Assembly: GCA_045655805.1 (NCBI GenBank)
Contig: JAZOPZ010000015.1
Coordinates: 1 to 64,000, forward strand
Direction: 5' to 3'
Length of the DNA stretch: 64,000 bases
DNA from: UBA11475 sp045655805
GTDB lineage: Bacteria > Bacillota > Clostridia > Christensenellales > Borkfalkiaceae
A program made the translations under genes and the position numbers. This document shows positions 1-7,916 of this stretch, piece after piece (within the stretch, counting starts at the first letter, position 1; each line of letters opens with the position of its first letter). The notes under the pieces are model-generated. The model was not told the DNA's origin, did no database searches, and saw nothing but the letters and a program-made list of their open reading frames with translations.

Positions 1-1
1 T

Positions 2-3000
2 TATAAAGTTCAAAACTTTGAAACTGAACTTTACACGGCGGATATCATTAACGCTCTTGACCTTTCAATCTTCAAGGAAGGCGGTAACTTCTACGCGTTA
101 GGTAATCTCCTTTGCTACGATAACGGCGACCCAGCAACCGGCAATAAAGTTACCGTAGGTGGAACTATTGATAAACTTCAAAACTTTGAAGATAGCCTTT
201 ACACAGCAGATATCTTAAATGCGCTTGACCTTTCAATCTTCAAAGAAGGTGGTAACTTCTACGCGTTAGGTAATCTCCTTTGCTACGATAACGGCGACCC
301 AGCAACCGGAAACAAACTTAAAGTGGGCGAATCTATCGATAAGATTCAAAACTTTGAAGATAGCCTCTACACGGCGGATATCTTAAAAGCACTTGACCTT
401 TCAATCGTTAAAGAAGGTGGTCAATTCTACAAACTTGCAAACCTCCTTTGCTACGATAACGGCGACCCAGCAACCGGAAACAAACTTAAAGTGGGCGAAT
501 CTATCGATAAGATTCAAAAATTCGAATGCTTATATACTGCAGACTTAATTGATGCAGTTGGCATTGAAATCTTGCTTGAAGGTGGCAAATTCCACAATCT
601 TGCTAAACTCTTATCGTATACCGACGGCACTAAACTCACTGTAAACGAAACTATTTCAAAGGTACAAACCTTTGACGGCTTATACACCGTTGATGTTATC
701 GACGCTGTAGGTATTGAAGTTCTCGCTGAAGGTGGTTCATTGCGTGGGGTAGTAGATCTCTTCGCATTTGGTGATGAAGGTGAAAAACTTGATTTAGCGC
801 AAACAATCGCTAAAGCGCAAAATGCTCTTGACGAAGTTCCTGTTATCGACTTACTCGACGCTATTAGTTTCAAGCGTACTGGTGTAGTTGAAAAACTTGT
901 AAATCTCTTCGCAAAAGATAAAGACGGCAACCACTTAACCGTAAACGACACTATCCAAAACATTTACGACCATAAGATTGGCGACGTAGCGTTGGCATTG
1001 GATATGGATCTTTCTAAATACGGTTTATCTGGTCCTGATAGCGTAGCAGAACTCACTATTCGTGAAGCAATGACTACAAACCTTAACACCATTGCTGAAA
1101 AGGTTGACCTTGCAGCCGTATTAGAAGCCGTGGACAAGACAAATCAATTACACGGTTTCGTTAAGATTTTAGTAGTTAATAGACTTTCTACTTCTTACTT
1201 ATATCAAAAGGGTTACACCCTTAACAGTGAAAACGAAGTTACCGATTTAGGCGTAATTTACGACGGCGATGGTAACCCAATCGAATACACTCAAGTTAAG
1301 GAAGAAACGCTTGATTACATTAAGAACGACGGCACTTACGTTTATAGGAACGACGTATTCTTAGTAGATGCTAACGGCAACTATATTTACGAAGCATACA
1401 CAGGTCTCCCTATTGGTCCTGATACCGCTTTAAGAAATACCGTTAAATTAAGCAAGTTCACTCAAAGACTTAACGGCGTAACGATTGCTGAATTTATCGA
1501 TGGTTACGCAACTGCTGCTAAGTACGAACAAGCAAGACAATTCCTTGCACCTAACATAACTATCGCTCAACTCTTGGACGGCGAAGGTCTTTCTGTAGAA
1601 CAAAGCGATATGTCAATCGTTGGCTTTATCGGTGAAAGTAAAGTTGCTAGCAACATCTTGTTAAAAGCAATCGCGTACGACAAGAATGGTGACGAAGTAA
1701 CTTTCGGTGGTTTGGAAGATAGAATAAACGAACTTCAAGTTTCCGATATTATCGAAGATTATGGCACGGGTAACACCGAACTTATGTCAAAGGTATTACC
1801 AGGTAACGTTCTTATTACCAAACTTTCAGAACACGACTTTGATGGTCAAATCAACAACCGTACTATCGTAGAACTTCTCGGTGAAGAAAAGGTTAACAAC
1901 AATACCTTATTAAAGGCTATTGCATACAGTGGCTCTAACGCTGTAACCTTGGGTACTATTGACGATAGAGTAAGCGAACTTACAATTTCTGACGTAATTG
2001 AAAATTACGGCAAAACCGAAAAGACTAAGCTTATGTCACAAGTTATTGGACCTACCGATAAACTTTCAGACCTTTCAACTATTGATTTAGACGGCAGAGT
2101 AAACGCTCTTACCCTTTCTGAACTCGGTATTGACTTTGCAACGTCTTCAACAGAAGAAAAAGATATAGCGCTTTCCAATATGCTTACCAAGTTATTACCT
2201 CCAACGGAAACTTCTTTAAGCAACGTTGAACAAAAACTTGAAACCAACTTACCAAAACTTCCACTCGTTGACGTATTAGGCGTTTCTGGTGGTACTGGTG
2301 AAAGTAAAGCGTTAGAAGCTCTTGCTAAAAAGAAAGATGAACACGGCAAACCACTCGTAACCATTGGTAACCTTTCTGAACACTTCAACGAACTTAGCTT
2401 AGGTGACACTCTTAACGTAAGCATTATGAGTGCCGTTTCACAACTTCAAAAGGCTGACCATTCTTCTGACGTATACGTATCAGAGACTGCTTACTATACT
2501 TATGATGAAGATACCAAGACCTACAACCTCGTTTACGACGAACAAGGTCACACCAGTGCAAGCGCTGGCAGAGATAGCTTTGCAAGATATAGTTTTGCAA
2601 ATTCAAGATATGAATACACAGATCTTGATCCTGATACAACTTATTACACCATCAATCACGATGCAAGAATGTGGTTCTTGGTATTTGCTGAATACTCTAA
2701 CGGTTCAACAAGTGCAAGTATCCAAGGTAGTAAAGACCAAGGTATGGCAACGACCGACTACGGCGCGCCTATGACCATTAAGGTTAACGAAGATAACTTA
2801 AACGTTAAACTTAGCGAAGTAGCGCATAGTGACCAAGATAAGGCTATTGACGTAGACTTTGCACACGCTAAGTTTAAGATGCTTATGGATATCGGTGTTC
2901 TTGCTACCGACGATATAGATTCAGCTCAATCAGAGTATTTGGACTATATTTACGATTACACATTAATTGATGCACTTATCGCATCACTTGAAAAGGAATT

Positions 3001-3022
3001 TGCTTCCCAATCAATTTCCTAA
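2..3022 (+). CDS. Large repeat-containing protein, probably surface-exposed (5' end outside window)
   Basis: The reading frame is open from the window edge, so the true start lies upstream. The N-terminal part seen here is built from tandem repeats: four copies with an exact 168-base (56-residue) period begin near bases 8, 176, 344 and 512, followed by more diverged 50-51-residue copies. Each unit has the pattern QNFE-x-LYTADI-x-ALDLSI-x-EGG and LLCYDNGDPATGNK. Later parts contain further helical repeats with recurring DLL/TIAELL-type segments and a Tyr/Ser/Thr-rich stretch near residues 720-800 of the visible part. I see no LPXTG motif, S-layer domain or C-terminal membrane anchor. Repeats and size suggest an extracellular or adhesin-like protein, but the function is unknown and the export signal, if any, is off the window. 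It ends just before rpsF and probably forms a separate transcription unit. Confidence 0.75.
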   Translation, partial: YKVQNFETELYTADIINALDLSIFKEGGNFYALGNLLCYDNGDPATGNKVTVGGTIDKLQNFEDSLYTADILNALDLSIFKEGGNFYALGNLLCYDNGDPATGNKLKVGESIDKIQNFEDSLYTADILKALDLSIVKEGGQFYKLANLLCYDNGDPATGNKLKVGESIDKIQKFECLYTADLIDAVGIEILLEGGKFHNLAKLLSYTDGTKLTVNETISKVQTFDGLYTVDVIDAVGIEVLAEGGSLRGVVDLFAFGDEGEKLDLAQTIAKAQNALDEVPVIDLLDAISFKRTGVVEKLVNLFAKDKDGNHLTVNDTIQNIYDHKIGDVALALDMDLSKYGLSGPDSVAELTIREAMTTNLNTIAEKVDLAAVLEAVDKTNQLHGFVKILVVNRLSTSYLYQKGYTLNSENEVTDLGVIYDGDGNPIEYTQVKEETLDYIKNDGTYVYRNDVFLVDANGNYIYEAYTGLPIGPDTALRNTVKLSKFTQRLNGVTIAEFIDGYATAAKYEQARQFLAPNITIAQLLDGEGLSVEQSDMSIVGFIGESKVASNILLKAIAYDKNGDEVTFGGLEDRINELQVSDIIEDYGTGNTELMSKVLPGNVLITKLSEHDFDGQINNRTIVELLGEEKVNNNTLLKAIAYSGSNAVTLGTIDDRVSELTISDVIENYGKTEKTKLMSQVIGPTDKLSDLSTIDLDGRVNALTLSELGIDFATSSTEEKDIALSNMLTKLLPPTETSLSNVEQKLETNLPKLPLVDVLGVSGGTGESKALEALAKKKDEHGKPLVTIGNLSEHFNELSLGDTLNVSIMSAVSQLQKADHSSDVYVSETAYYTYDEDTKTYNLVYDEQGHTSASAGRDSFARYSFANSRYEYTDLDPDTTYYTINHDARMWFLVFAEYSNGSTSASIQGSKDQGMATTDYGAPMTIKVNEDNLNVKLSEVAHSDQDKAIDVDFAHAKFKMLMDIGVLATDDIDSAQSEYLDYIYDYTLIDALIASLEKEFASQSIS

Positions 3023-3032
3023 AACAAAACAA

Positions 3033-3058
3033 CCGACACGGCTTTATCGCCGTGTCGG
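3033..3058 (+). terminator. Perfect 10-bp hairpin after the repeat protein
   Basis: CCGACACGGC pairs with GCCGTGTCGG around a 6-base loop, 11 bases after the stop codon. No clear T-tract follows, so termination is likely but not textbook. Confidence 0.6.
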
Positions 3059-3102
3059 ATAAATAATGATTTATATTACAATATATAATTACGTTAAATA
3101 AT

Positions 3103-3131
3103 TTGACAAAGATGCTTGACTTTGTTATTAT
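3103..3131 (+). promoter_or_regulatory. Promoter of rpsF-ssb-rpsR
   Basis: TTGACA and TATTAT are separated by 17 bases, about 60 bases before rpsF. It is the best sigma-A-like match in this gap. Confidence 0.6.
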
Positions 3132-3142
3132 TATAAAACCTT

Positions 3143-3166
3143 GATTGTGTGAAATAACGCAATCCG
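3143..3166 (+). promoter_or_regulatory. Possible S6:S18 leader structure
   Basis: GATTGTGT and ACGCAATC can form a stem in the rpsF leader, and a CCG follows the 3' strand directly. Many bacterial rpsF leaders carry a stem with a CCG motif bound by the S6-S18 complex for autoregulation. The match here is by position and the CCG only, so this is tentative. Confidence 0.35.
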
Positions 3167-3189
3167 ATTAAGACCAGGAGGTAAAAATT

Positions 3190-3471
3190 ATGAACAAGTA
3201 CGAAATGCTTTATATTCTTAATCCGGAACTTTCCGAAGAAGCAAGAGAAGCAGTTATCGCTAAACTTGAAGATATTATCGCTAAAGACGGTGGTATCGTC
3301 GTTTCAACTGAAAAGTGGGGTATGAAGAAACTTCAATATCCAATTCAGTTTAAAAACGAAGGTTTCTACGTGTTGACTGTATTCGAAAGCAGTCCTGAAT
3401 TCGTTCAGGAATTAAAAAGAGTAATCGGCATCAGCGAAGGCATAATGAGACGTCTCATTACCAAAGCGTAA
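3190..3471 (+). CDS. rpsF: 30S ribosomal protein S6
   Basis: At 93 residues this has the usual S6 length and its N-terminal pattern (MNKYEMLYILNPELSEE), with the central motif GGIVVSTEKWGMKKLQYPI. S6 binds 16S rRNA in the small-subunit platform together with S18, whose gene is two genes downstream. The ribosome site AGGAGG lies 8 bases before the ATG. Gene order rpsF-ssb-rpsR is the conserved bacterial arrangement, with gaps of 27 and 43 bases and no terminator between, so the three are surely one operon. Confidence 0.97.
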   Translation: MNKYEMLYILNPELSEEAREAVIAKLEDIIAKDGGIVVSTEKWGMKKLQYPIQFKNEGFYVLTVFESSPEFVQELKRVIGISEGIMRRLITKA

Positions 3472-3498
3472 TTCCGATTAATACAAGGGAGAAATTTT

Positions 3499-3900
3499 AT
3501 GAACAAAGTATGGTTAATAGGTAATTTGACCAAAGACCCTGAACTTTCCGAAACCCCTAACGGTATTCCAGTTTGCAAATTTTCTATTGCAGTTTCTAGG
3601 GATTATTCGAATAGTGATGGGAACAGAGAAACGGACTTTTTTAATATCACCGTATGGCGTGGTCGCGCTGAAAGTTGTGGTAGATATTTAAAAAAGGGTA
3701 GCAAGGTTTCAGTTGTCGGCAGTTTACAAAACCGTTCTTACGAAGGTAGCGACGGTATCAAGCGCAATATAACTGACGTTGTAGCAAGCGAAGTTGAATT
3801 TTTAACTCCGAAAAACGCTCAAGGTGAAGACGACGCACAACCTGTTACTCGCACTAGACCCGTTTTAGAAGCAATTGACGATAATCAGTTGCCATTTTAA
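3499..3900 (+). CDS. ssb: Single-stranded DNA-binding protein
   Basis: The 133 residues form one OB-fold domain (about 1-105: MNKVWLIGNLTKDPEL, FFNITVWRGRAESCGRYLKKG) followed by a short acidic tail ending in DDNQLPF. That tail matches the DDDIPF-type tip through which SSB recruits replication and repair proteins. The linker is short compared with E. coli SSB (178 residues), as in many Clostridia. It sits between rpsF and rpsR, the standard location of the chromosomal copy, and has a GGGAGA ribosome site. Confidence 0.96.
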   Translation: MNKVWLIGNLTKDPELSETPNGIPVCKFSIAVSRDYSNSDGNRETDFFNITVWRGRAESCGRYLKKGSKVSVVGSLQNRSYEGSDGIKRNITDVVASEVEFLTPKNAQGEDDAQPVTRTRPVLEAIDDNQLPF

Positions 3901-3943
3901 TTGACGCTCGCAAATAATTTGCGAAGATTAAAAGGAGAGTATT

Positions 3944-4192
3944 ATGGAAGAAAATAAAGCAGTAAAAAAAGTTGTTAAAAGAATGCCAAGACGTAAAGTT
4001 TGTGCGTTCTGTCAAAACAAAGTTGACGAAATTGACTATAAAGATATTGCTACTCTTAAAAAGTACGTTACCGAAAAGGGTAAGATTTTACCTAGACGTA
4101 TGACCGGTACCTGCGCTAAGCACCAAAGAGTTTTAGCAGTTGCTATTAAAAGAGCAAGAATCGTTGACTTATTGCCTTTCAAAGGTGAATAA
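3944..4192 (+). CDS. rpsR: 30S ribosomal protein S18
   Basis: This 82-residue basic protein carries the S18 core: CAFCQNKVDEIDYKD, then LKKYVTEKGKILPRRMTGTC and KHQRVLAVAIKRAR. S18 binds S6 on the 30S platform. Two CxxC-like cysteines (CAFC) and a later Cys are kept, so this is the zinc-ribbon (C+) form. It is the last gene of the rpsF operon and is followed directly by an intrinsic terminator. The ribosome site AAAGGAGAG is strong. Confidence 0.97.
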   Translation: MEENKAVKKVVKRMPRRKVCAFCQNKVDEIDYKDIATLKKYVTEKGKILPRRMTGTCAKHQRVLAVAIKRARIVDLLPFKGE

Positions 4193-4199
4193 TAAAACT

Positions 4200-4226
4200 A
4201 GCCCGACAACGTCGGGCTTTTTATTT
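4200..4226 (+). terminator. Terminator of the rpsF-ssb-rpsR operon
   Basis: AGCCCGAC-AAC-GTCGGGCT hairpin followed by a T-rich run, a few bases after the rpsR stop. Confidence 0.9.
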
Positions 4227-4241
4227 TAGATATCAACTATA

Positions 4242-4271
4242 TTGACAAAGTATTACACCTGTTGTTATAAT
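4242..4271 (+). promoter_or_regulatory. Promoter of the DUF1295 gene
   Basis: TTGACA and TATAAT with an 18-base spacer, 28 bases before the gene. Confidence 0.7.
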
Positions 4272-4299
4272 AAAAAAGCAATTACAAAAGAGGTTTTTT

Positions 4300-5148
4300 A
4301 TGAAAGAAAATAGAATATTTAGTTTCATAATCATTGTTTTAGTATATCTTTTAAGTGCCGTCGTGGGAATAGTAACTTATAATTTGTTAAGTTTTAGTTG
4401 GTGGCTTTCACTACTTGTTGCCGATATTATAGCAACCGTCGTTACTTATATTTTTAGTGTAATTTTTAATAACGCGTCGATTTACGATCCGTATTGGAGT
4501 GTTCAACCACCCGTTATTTTAATCGCTTTTGCGGTTTTTTACGGTGTAAATTTGTTGGGCGCGTTACTAATTGTCGCAATTTGCTTGTGGGCGATAAGGC
4601 TTACGGCAAATTGGGCGTATACATTTAAAGACCTTACTCACCAAGATTGGCGCTACACTATGCTTAAGGAAAAAACAGGTAAACTCTATCAGTTTGTAAA
4701 TTTTACGGGTATACATTTAGTTCCTACGCTTGTTGTGTACAGCGCGACCTTACCTGCTGTTTACGCAATTGTAAACGGCGTAAAATTTCATCCTGTTTGC
4801 TTAATTTTTATAGTTTTAGTTATATTTGCCGTAATTTTACAAGGCATTGCCGATATACAAATGCACAAATTCCGTAGAAACAGAACGACTACTTTTATTA
4901 GAAACGGTGTGTGGAAATATTCTCGTCACCCAAACTATTTGGCTGAAATTTTAACTTGGTGGGGCGTCGCCCTTACGGTGGTTTGCGCTCAACCTACGGC
5001 TTGGTATTTGATTTTCGGCGCTGTGGCGAACAACTTGTTGTTTTTATGTATAAGCATACCTCTTGCCGACGGCAGACAATCTAAAAAAGAAGGGTTTATG
5101 GAATACAAATCTCAAACTAGAAAACTTTTACCAATACCTAAAAAATAG
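4300..5148 (+). CDS. DUF1295 family membrane protein (steroid 5-alpha-reductase-like fold)
   Basis: The 282-residue protein is hydrophobic throughout, with about seven membrane segments. Diagnostic stretches of DUF1295 are YDPYWSVQPP near residue 65, RLTANWAYTFKDLTHQDWRY near 97-117 and the C-terminal NGVWKYSRHPNYLAEI near 205-220. The last resembles the cofactor-binding C-terminal region of isoprenylcysteine methyltransferases and steroid reductases. Substrate is unknown; some relatives act on lipids. It is a single-gene unit with its own promoter and terminator. Confidence 0.85.
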   Translation: MKENRIFSFIIIVLVYLLSAVVGIVTYNLLSFSWWLSLLVADIIATVVTYIFSVIFNNASIYDPYWSVQPPVILIAFAVFYGVNLLGALLIVAICLWAIRLTANWAYTFKDLTHQDWRYTMLKEKTGKLYQFVNFTGIHLVPTLVVYSATLPAVYAIVNGVKFHPVCLIFIVLVIFAVILQGIADIQMHKFRRNRTTTFIRNGVWKYSRHPNYLAEILTWWGVALTVVCAQPTAWYLIFGAVANNLLFLCISIPLADGRQSKKEGFMEYKSQTRKLLPIPKK

Positions 5149-5149
5149 A

Positions 5150-5179
5150 AAAACGCAGGCTTACCTGCGTTTTTGTTTT
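5150..5179 (+). terminator. Terminator after the DUF1295 gene
   Basis: AAACGCAGG-CTTA-CCTGCGTTT hairpin followed by TTGTTTT. Confidence 0.9.
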
Positions 5180-5189
5180 AAGATTGATT

Positions 5190-5550
5190 ATTTAAAATGC
5201 AATTTTACAGTTACTAGATACTTGATACAAGTCACTGCAATACCAACTAATAACTCATATTTACCACCTGAGTAAAATTGATTGCAAAATTTTTGCAAAA
5301 AACGGTAGTCAATGCTTTTTTACAGTTACTAAATACTTGATACAAATTAGTGGGAGACTGACCAAAAACTCATATTTACCACCTAAGTAAAAAAGATTGC
5401 AAAAAATTTTGTTATTTAAAATGCAATTTTACAGTTGCCAAACGCTTGATACAAGTCACTGCAATACTAACTAATAACTCATAATTACTACCTGAGTAAA
5501 ATTGATTGCAAAATTTTTGCAAAAAATTTTGCAATTCAAAAAGCAATCAA
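5190..5550. repeat. Three imperfect ~110-bp tandem repeats
   Basis: The block TTTACAGTT recurs at 5204, 5319 and 5428 (spacing 115 and 109), each followed by a near-copy of the same ~80 bases: ACTTGATACAAGT-like inverted repeat, ACTCATATTTACCACCT and GAGTAAAA. Units end in TTGCAAAATTTTTGCAA, a perfect palindrome in copies 1 and 3 and damaged in copy 2. The middle copy is the most diverged. No reading frame runs through it. Function unknown; units are too long and too diverged for a CRISPR array. Confidence 0.8.
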
Positions 5551-5596
5551 CTACTGTCAATTGCTTCCTGAATAATATATGATAAGGGGGAAAATG

Positions 5597-5704
5597 ATGA
5601 GCGTTTTTATATCGTCAAAAGGTGCTTTCTTTCGACAATACTACTTTACATCATATAAAAAGATTTGTAAAGCATTTTTATCAATAATTTTTAAATTTTT
5701 GTAA
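5597..5704 (+). CDS. Possible 35-residue small protein
   Basis: In the otherwise gene-free stretch 5551-5776, an ATG (a second one lies at 5594) is preceded 6 bases upstream by AAGGGGG. It opens a 35-codon frame whose product is basic and hydrophobic at its end (IIFKFL). The ribosome site is the main support. There is no homology I recognise and no clear promoter, so it may be chance. Nothing else is seen in this stretch. Confidence 0.25.
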   Translation: MSVFISSKGAFFRQYYFTSYKKICKAFLSIIFKFL

Positions 5705-5776
5705 AAAATTTTCACAACTGTTCGCTTTTCTCTTGAAAATTACCAATATTTACAAAATACTGAAAATTTTTAACAT

Positions 5777-6376
5777 TTATATTCTATCGTCTATAATCCA
5801 ACCTTTTTTAACGGCATCTTCAATATAAGTATCGATATATTCGCGCGCAAAAGGCAAAACCTCGTAAGCGATAGAAACTCTCTTTTTTACTTTACTATAA
5901 CTTGGGTGGGCAAGTTGCCAAGTGTGGCCGTTTGTTTTTGAATTTAATATAAACGGCTGAAGTCTATCCATTGCGTTAGCGTAGAGAGATTCTTTTGTGG
6001 AGCATTGTTCAAACTCTTCCCAAAGCACACGCAAATCAAGTCCTTCACCATTTGGTAGGAGAGCGAAAAGTTTATCAGCGGATTGTTTTTCACGCTCGGT
6101 TTTAGTTAATCCTGCTTGTTCGTCCCAGCAAAAGGTATCGCCAGCGTAAATTTCCACCAAGTCGTGAACCAAGCACATTTTTATGGACTTGTTTAGGTCA
6201 AATTCTCCAAGACAGGTGTAGTTTTTAAGTAGCATTGCCATAGTTGCCATATGCCAACTATGTTCTGCGTCGTTTTCATTTTTGCCGTTGCATACGTTAA
6301 CGTTTTTACGAAAAATATTTTTCATTTCGTCAAGTTTTACTATAAAATCCACGTATTGTAAAAACTTATCGTTCAT
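5777..6376 (-). CDS. HD-domain phosphohydrolase (YfbR/HDDC2-like)
   Basis: This 199-residue single-domain HD protein shows the metal-binding pattern in order: EHSWHMATMAML (about residues 37-48), then CLVHDLVEIYAGDTFCWDE (72-90), and a distant Asp in NAMDRLQPF. This is the pattern of the HD family of 5'-deoxynucleotidases and HDDC2-like hydrolases. I start it at the ATG at 6376, which has AAAGGAT upstream; the longer frame to 6469 would cross the TPP promoter. It is divergent from the thiamine transporter gene and a second, related HD protein lies 1.5 kb away, so the two may have different nucleotide substrates. Confidence 0.85.
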   Translation of the reverse strand: MNDKFLQYVDFIVKLDEMKNIFRKNVNVCNGKNENDAEHSWHMATMAMLLKNYTCLGEFDLNKSIKMCLVHDLVEIYAGDTFCWDEQAGLTKTEREKQSADKLFALLPNGEGLDLRVLWEEFEQCSTKESLYANAMDRLQPFILNSKTNGHTWQLAHPSYSKVKKRVSIAYEVLPFAREYIDTYIEDAVKKGWIIDDRI

Positions 6377-6430
6377 ACTAAATCCTTTATGTGAGTTATT
6401 TTCGTAATTTATAGTATCATAAAAAAATGC

Positions 6431-6459
6431 TTGACGCAAACAAAAAACCGTGCTATAAT
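6431..6459 (+). promoter_or_regulatory. Promoter of the TPP-riboswitch transcript
   Basis: TTGACG and TATAAT separated by exactly 17 bases, ending about 25 bases before the riboswitch. Confidence 0.8.
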
Positions 6460-6482
6460 AAAAGTACAAAATAAAATATTCG

Positions 6483-6552
6483 CTATGGGTGCCGTAAGGC
6501 TGAGATTATACCATTGAATCCGCAAGGTAATGCTTGAAGGAAAAGTCGTCTT
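6483..6552 (+). promoter_or_regulatory. TPP (thiamine pyrophosphate) riboswitch
   Basis: The conserved core is visible: GGGTGCCG, then GGCTGAGATTATACC (pyrimidine-sensing CUGAGA helix), GAATCCG, GGTAATGC and GAAGGAAA. These match the THI-box order and spacing. It lies upstream of a ThiT-type thiamine transporter and is followed by a hairpin terminator, so thiamine pyrophosphate should lower transport gene expression by early termination. Confidence 0.93.
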
Positions 6553-6590
6553 TCGTCCACCTTATTTTTTTGAGGTGGCGTTTTATTTTG
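6553..6590 (+). terminator. Riboswitch expression-platform terminator
   Basis: CCACCT pairs with AGGTGG (6557-6562 with 6573-6578), followed by CGTTTTATTTT. It lies directly after the TPP aptamer and before the transporter gene. Confidence 0.85.
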
Positions 6591-6661
6591 GGAGTAATTA
6601 GGGTATTTGCACCACTAATACAATCTTAAGGACTTGCATTTATGGCGAAGAAGGAGTATTT

Positions 6662-7846
6662 ATGTTAAACTTATTTCTGACCGAATATGCGGTCGACAAA
6701 GTTGCCCCAATCTTAAAGTGGGTAACAGTAGGCTTGGCGAGTCTATTTATTTTAGGGCTTGCTTTTACTTGGGTTCTTTCTTTTCTAAAGGAAAAAACAA
6801 AACTGTTTTCTAAAACGGCAAAATACGGATTTTTGTCATTAGTGTTATATCTTGCCGTGGTTGGTATTTTAATGCTCGTTTTAGAAATCGTTAAGCATTA
6901 CGATACTGCTTATCTTGAAGATAACTGGGTTAGCAAAGATATAGTTTCGCTTGTGTTTTTACCACTCTTAATTACCTTGTGTGTATTTGTAGTGGTATCA
7001 ATAACGGCTTTTATCGTTTCTCGCAAAAAGCCGAACTATTCAAAAATCACGGGGGTTATCGGTGGGTTAATCAGTCTTGCTTGTGTAATCGTTACGGTTA
7101 TACTTATTGCCGTTTACTATTCAAACAATATTTCGGGAGACGGCTATTATACTGACGAAAGTTCAAAGTTTAACGCCCCTGCTTTATATCTTTGTGCTTT
7201 AGGGCTTTGCGTTTTGGCAATAATAACGGCGTTAATAGTTGACAGAAAGGGTAATTTAACCTTTGATGCGCACTCAATTGCTCTTGCTGGTATTTGCGTT
7301 TCATTGTCGTTTGGTTTGTCTTTTATTAAGTTGTGGGAAATGCCTTACGGTGGCTCTGTAACACTCGTTTCAATGCTCCCTATAATGATTTATTCTTACA
7401 CTTACGGAATGAAAAAAGGTTTACTAGTTGGGCTCGTTTACGGGCTTTTACAGGCTATACAAGACCCGTTTATAGTGCATCCTGCACAGTTTTTACTTGA
7501 CTACCCAATAGCCTTTGCAATGACGGGTTTTGCCGGTATATTAAAAGAATTAAAAGCATTAGATAACTTGCCACAGTTAAAGTTTGGGTTATGCGCGTTG
7601 GTGGGTGGTTCGTTTAGGGCAATTGCTCATATTTTTGCAGGTGTGTTTGCGTTTGGTGCGTATGCAGTAGATTCGGGCGCAAGCAATTTTTGGGTATACA
7701 GCACGTTGTACAATTTATACGTTTTAGTAGACGTTGCACTCGTTGTAATCGTCGGCGCCGTGTTATTGTCGTCGAAAGGATTTAGGACGGAATTAAACCG
7801 TTTTAACGGGCAATTATTGCCGTCGGATAATGAAATTTCTAAATAA
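6662..7846 (+). CDS. thiT: Thiamine ECF transporter S component with extra N-terminal membrane domain
   Basis: The C-terminal half (about residues 200-390) is a ThiT-type substrate-binding subunit of an energy-coupling-factor transporter, recognised by LWEMPYGGSVTLVSMLPI (224-241), TYGMKKGLLVGLVYGLLQ and QDPFIVHPAQFLLDYP. ThiT normally has about 180-200 residues; this protein has 394. The first ~200 residues are an additional hydrophobic region with about five membrane segments and no domain I recognise. The TPP riboswitch upstream fixes the substrate as thiamine or a close relative. The shared ECF ATPases and T subunit are not in the window. The ATG follows AAGGAG. Confidence 0.88.
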   Translation: MLNLFLTEYAVDKVAPILKWVTVGLASLFILGLAFTWVLSFLKEKTKLFSKTAKYGFLSLVLYLAVVGILMLVLEIVKHYDTAYLEDNWVSKDIVSLVFLPLLITLCVFVVVSITAFIVSRKKPNYSKITGVIGGLISLACVIVTVILIAVYYSNNISGDGYYTDESSKFNAPALYLCALGLCVLAIITALIVDRKGNLTFDAHSIALAGICVSLSFGLSFIKLWEMPYGGSVTLVSMLPIMIYSYTYGMKKGLLVGLVYGLLQAIQDPFIVHPAQFLLDYPIAFAMTGFAGILKELKALDNLPQLKFGLCALVGGSFRAIAHIFAGVFAFGAYAVDSGASNFWVYSTLYNLYVLVDVALVVIVGAVLLSSKGFRTELNRFNGQLLPSDNEISK

Positions 7847-7849
7847 ATA

Positions 7850-7880
7850 AAAAGCCTGCTTGCAAAAGCAGGCTTTTTGT
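7850..7880 (+). terminator. Terminator after thiT
   Basis: AAAGCCTGCTT-GCAA-AAGCAGGCTTT hairpin followed by a T-tract. Confidence 0.92.
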
Positions 7881-7916
7881 GTTAAAATGATAAAACCAAG
7901 TCAAAAGGAGAAAGTT

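Noticed and set aside
514..963. Antisense frame inside the repeat protein
   Set aside because: It is a shadow of the repetitive coding sequence, with no start signal of its own.
5190..5550. Tandem repeats considered as a CRISPR array
   Set aside because: Units are about 110 bases, imperfect and without unique spacers; no cas genes are in the window.
6377..6469. Longer start for the leftward HD protein
   Set aside because: It would cross the TPP promoter and lacks a ribosome site; the inner ATG at 6376 has AAAGGAT upstream.
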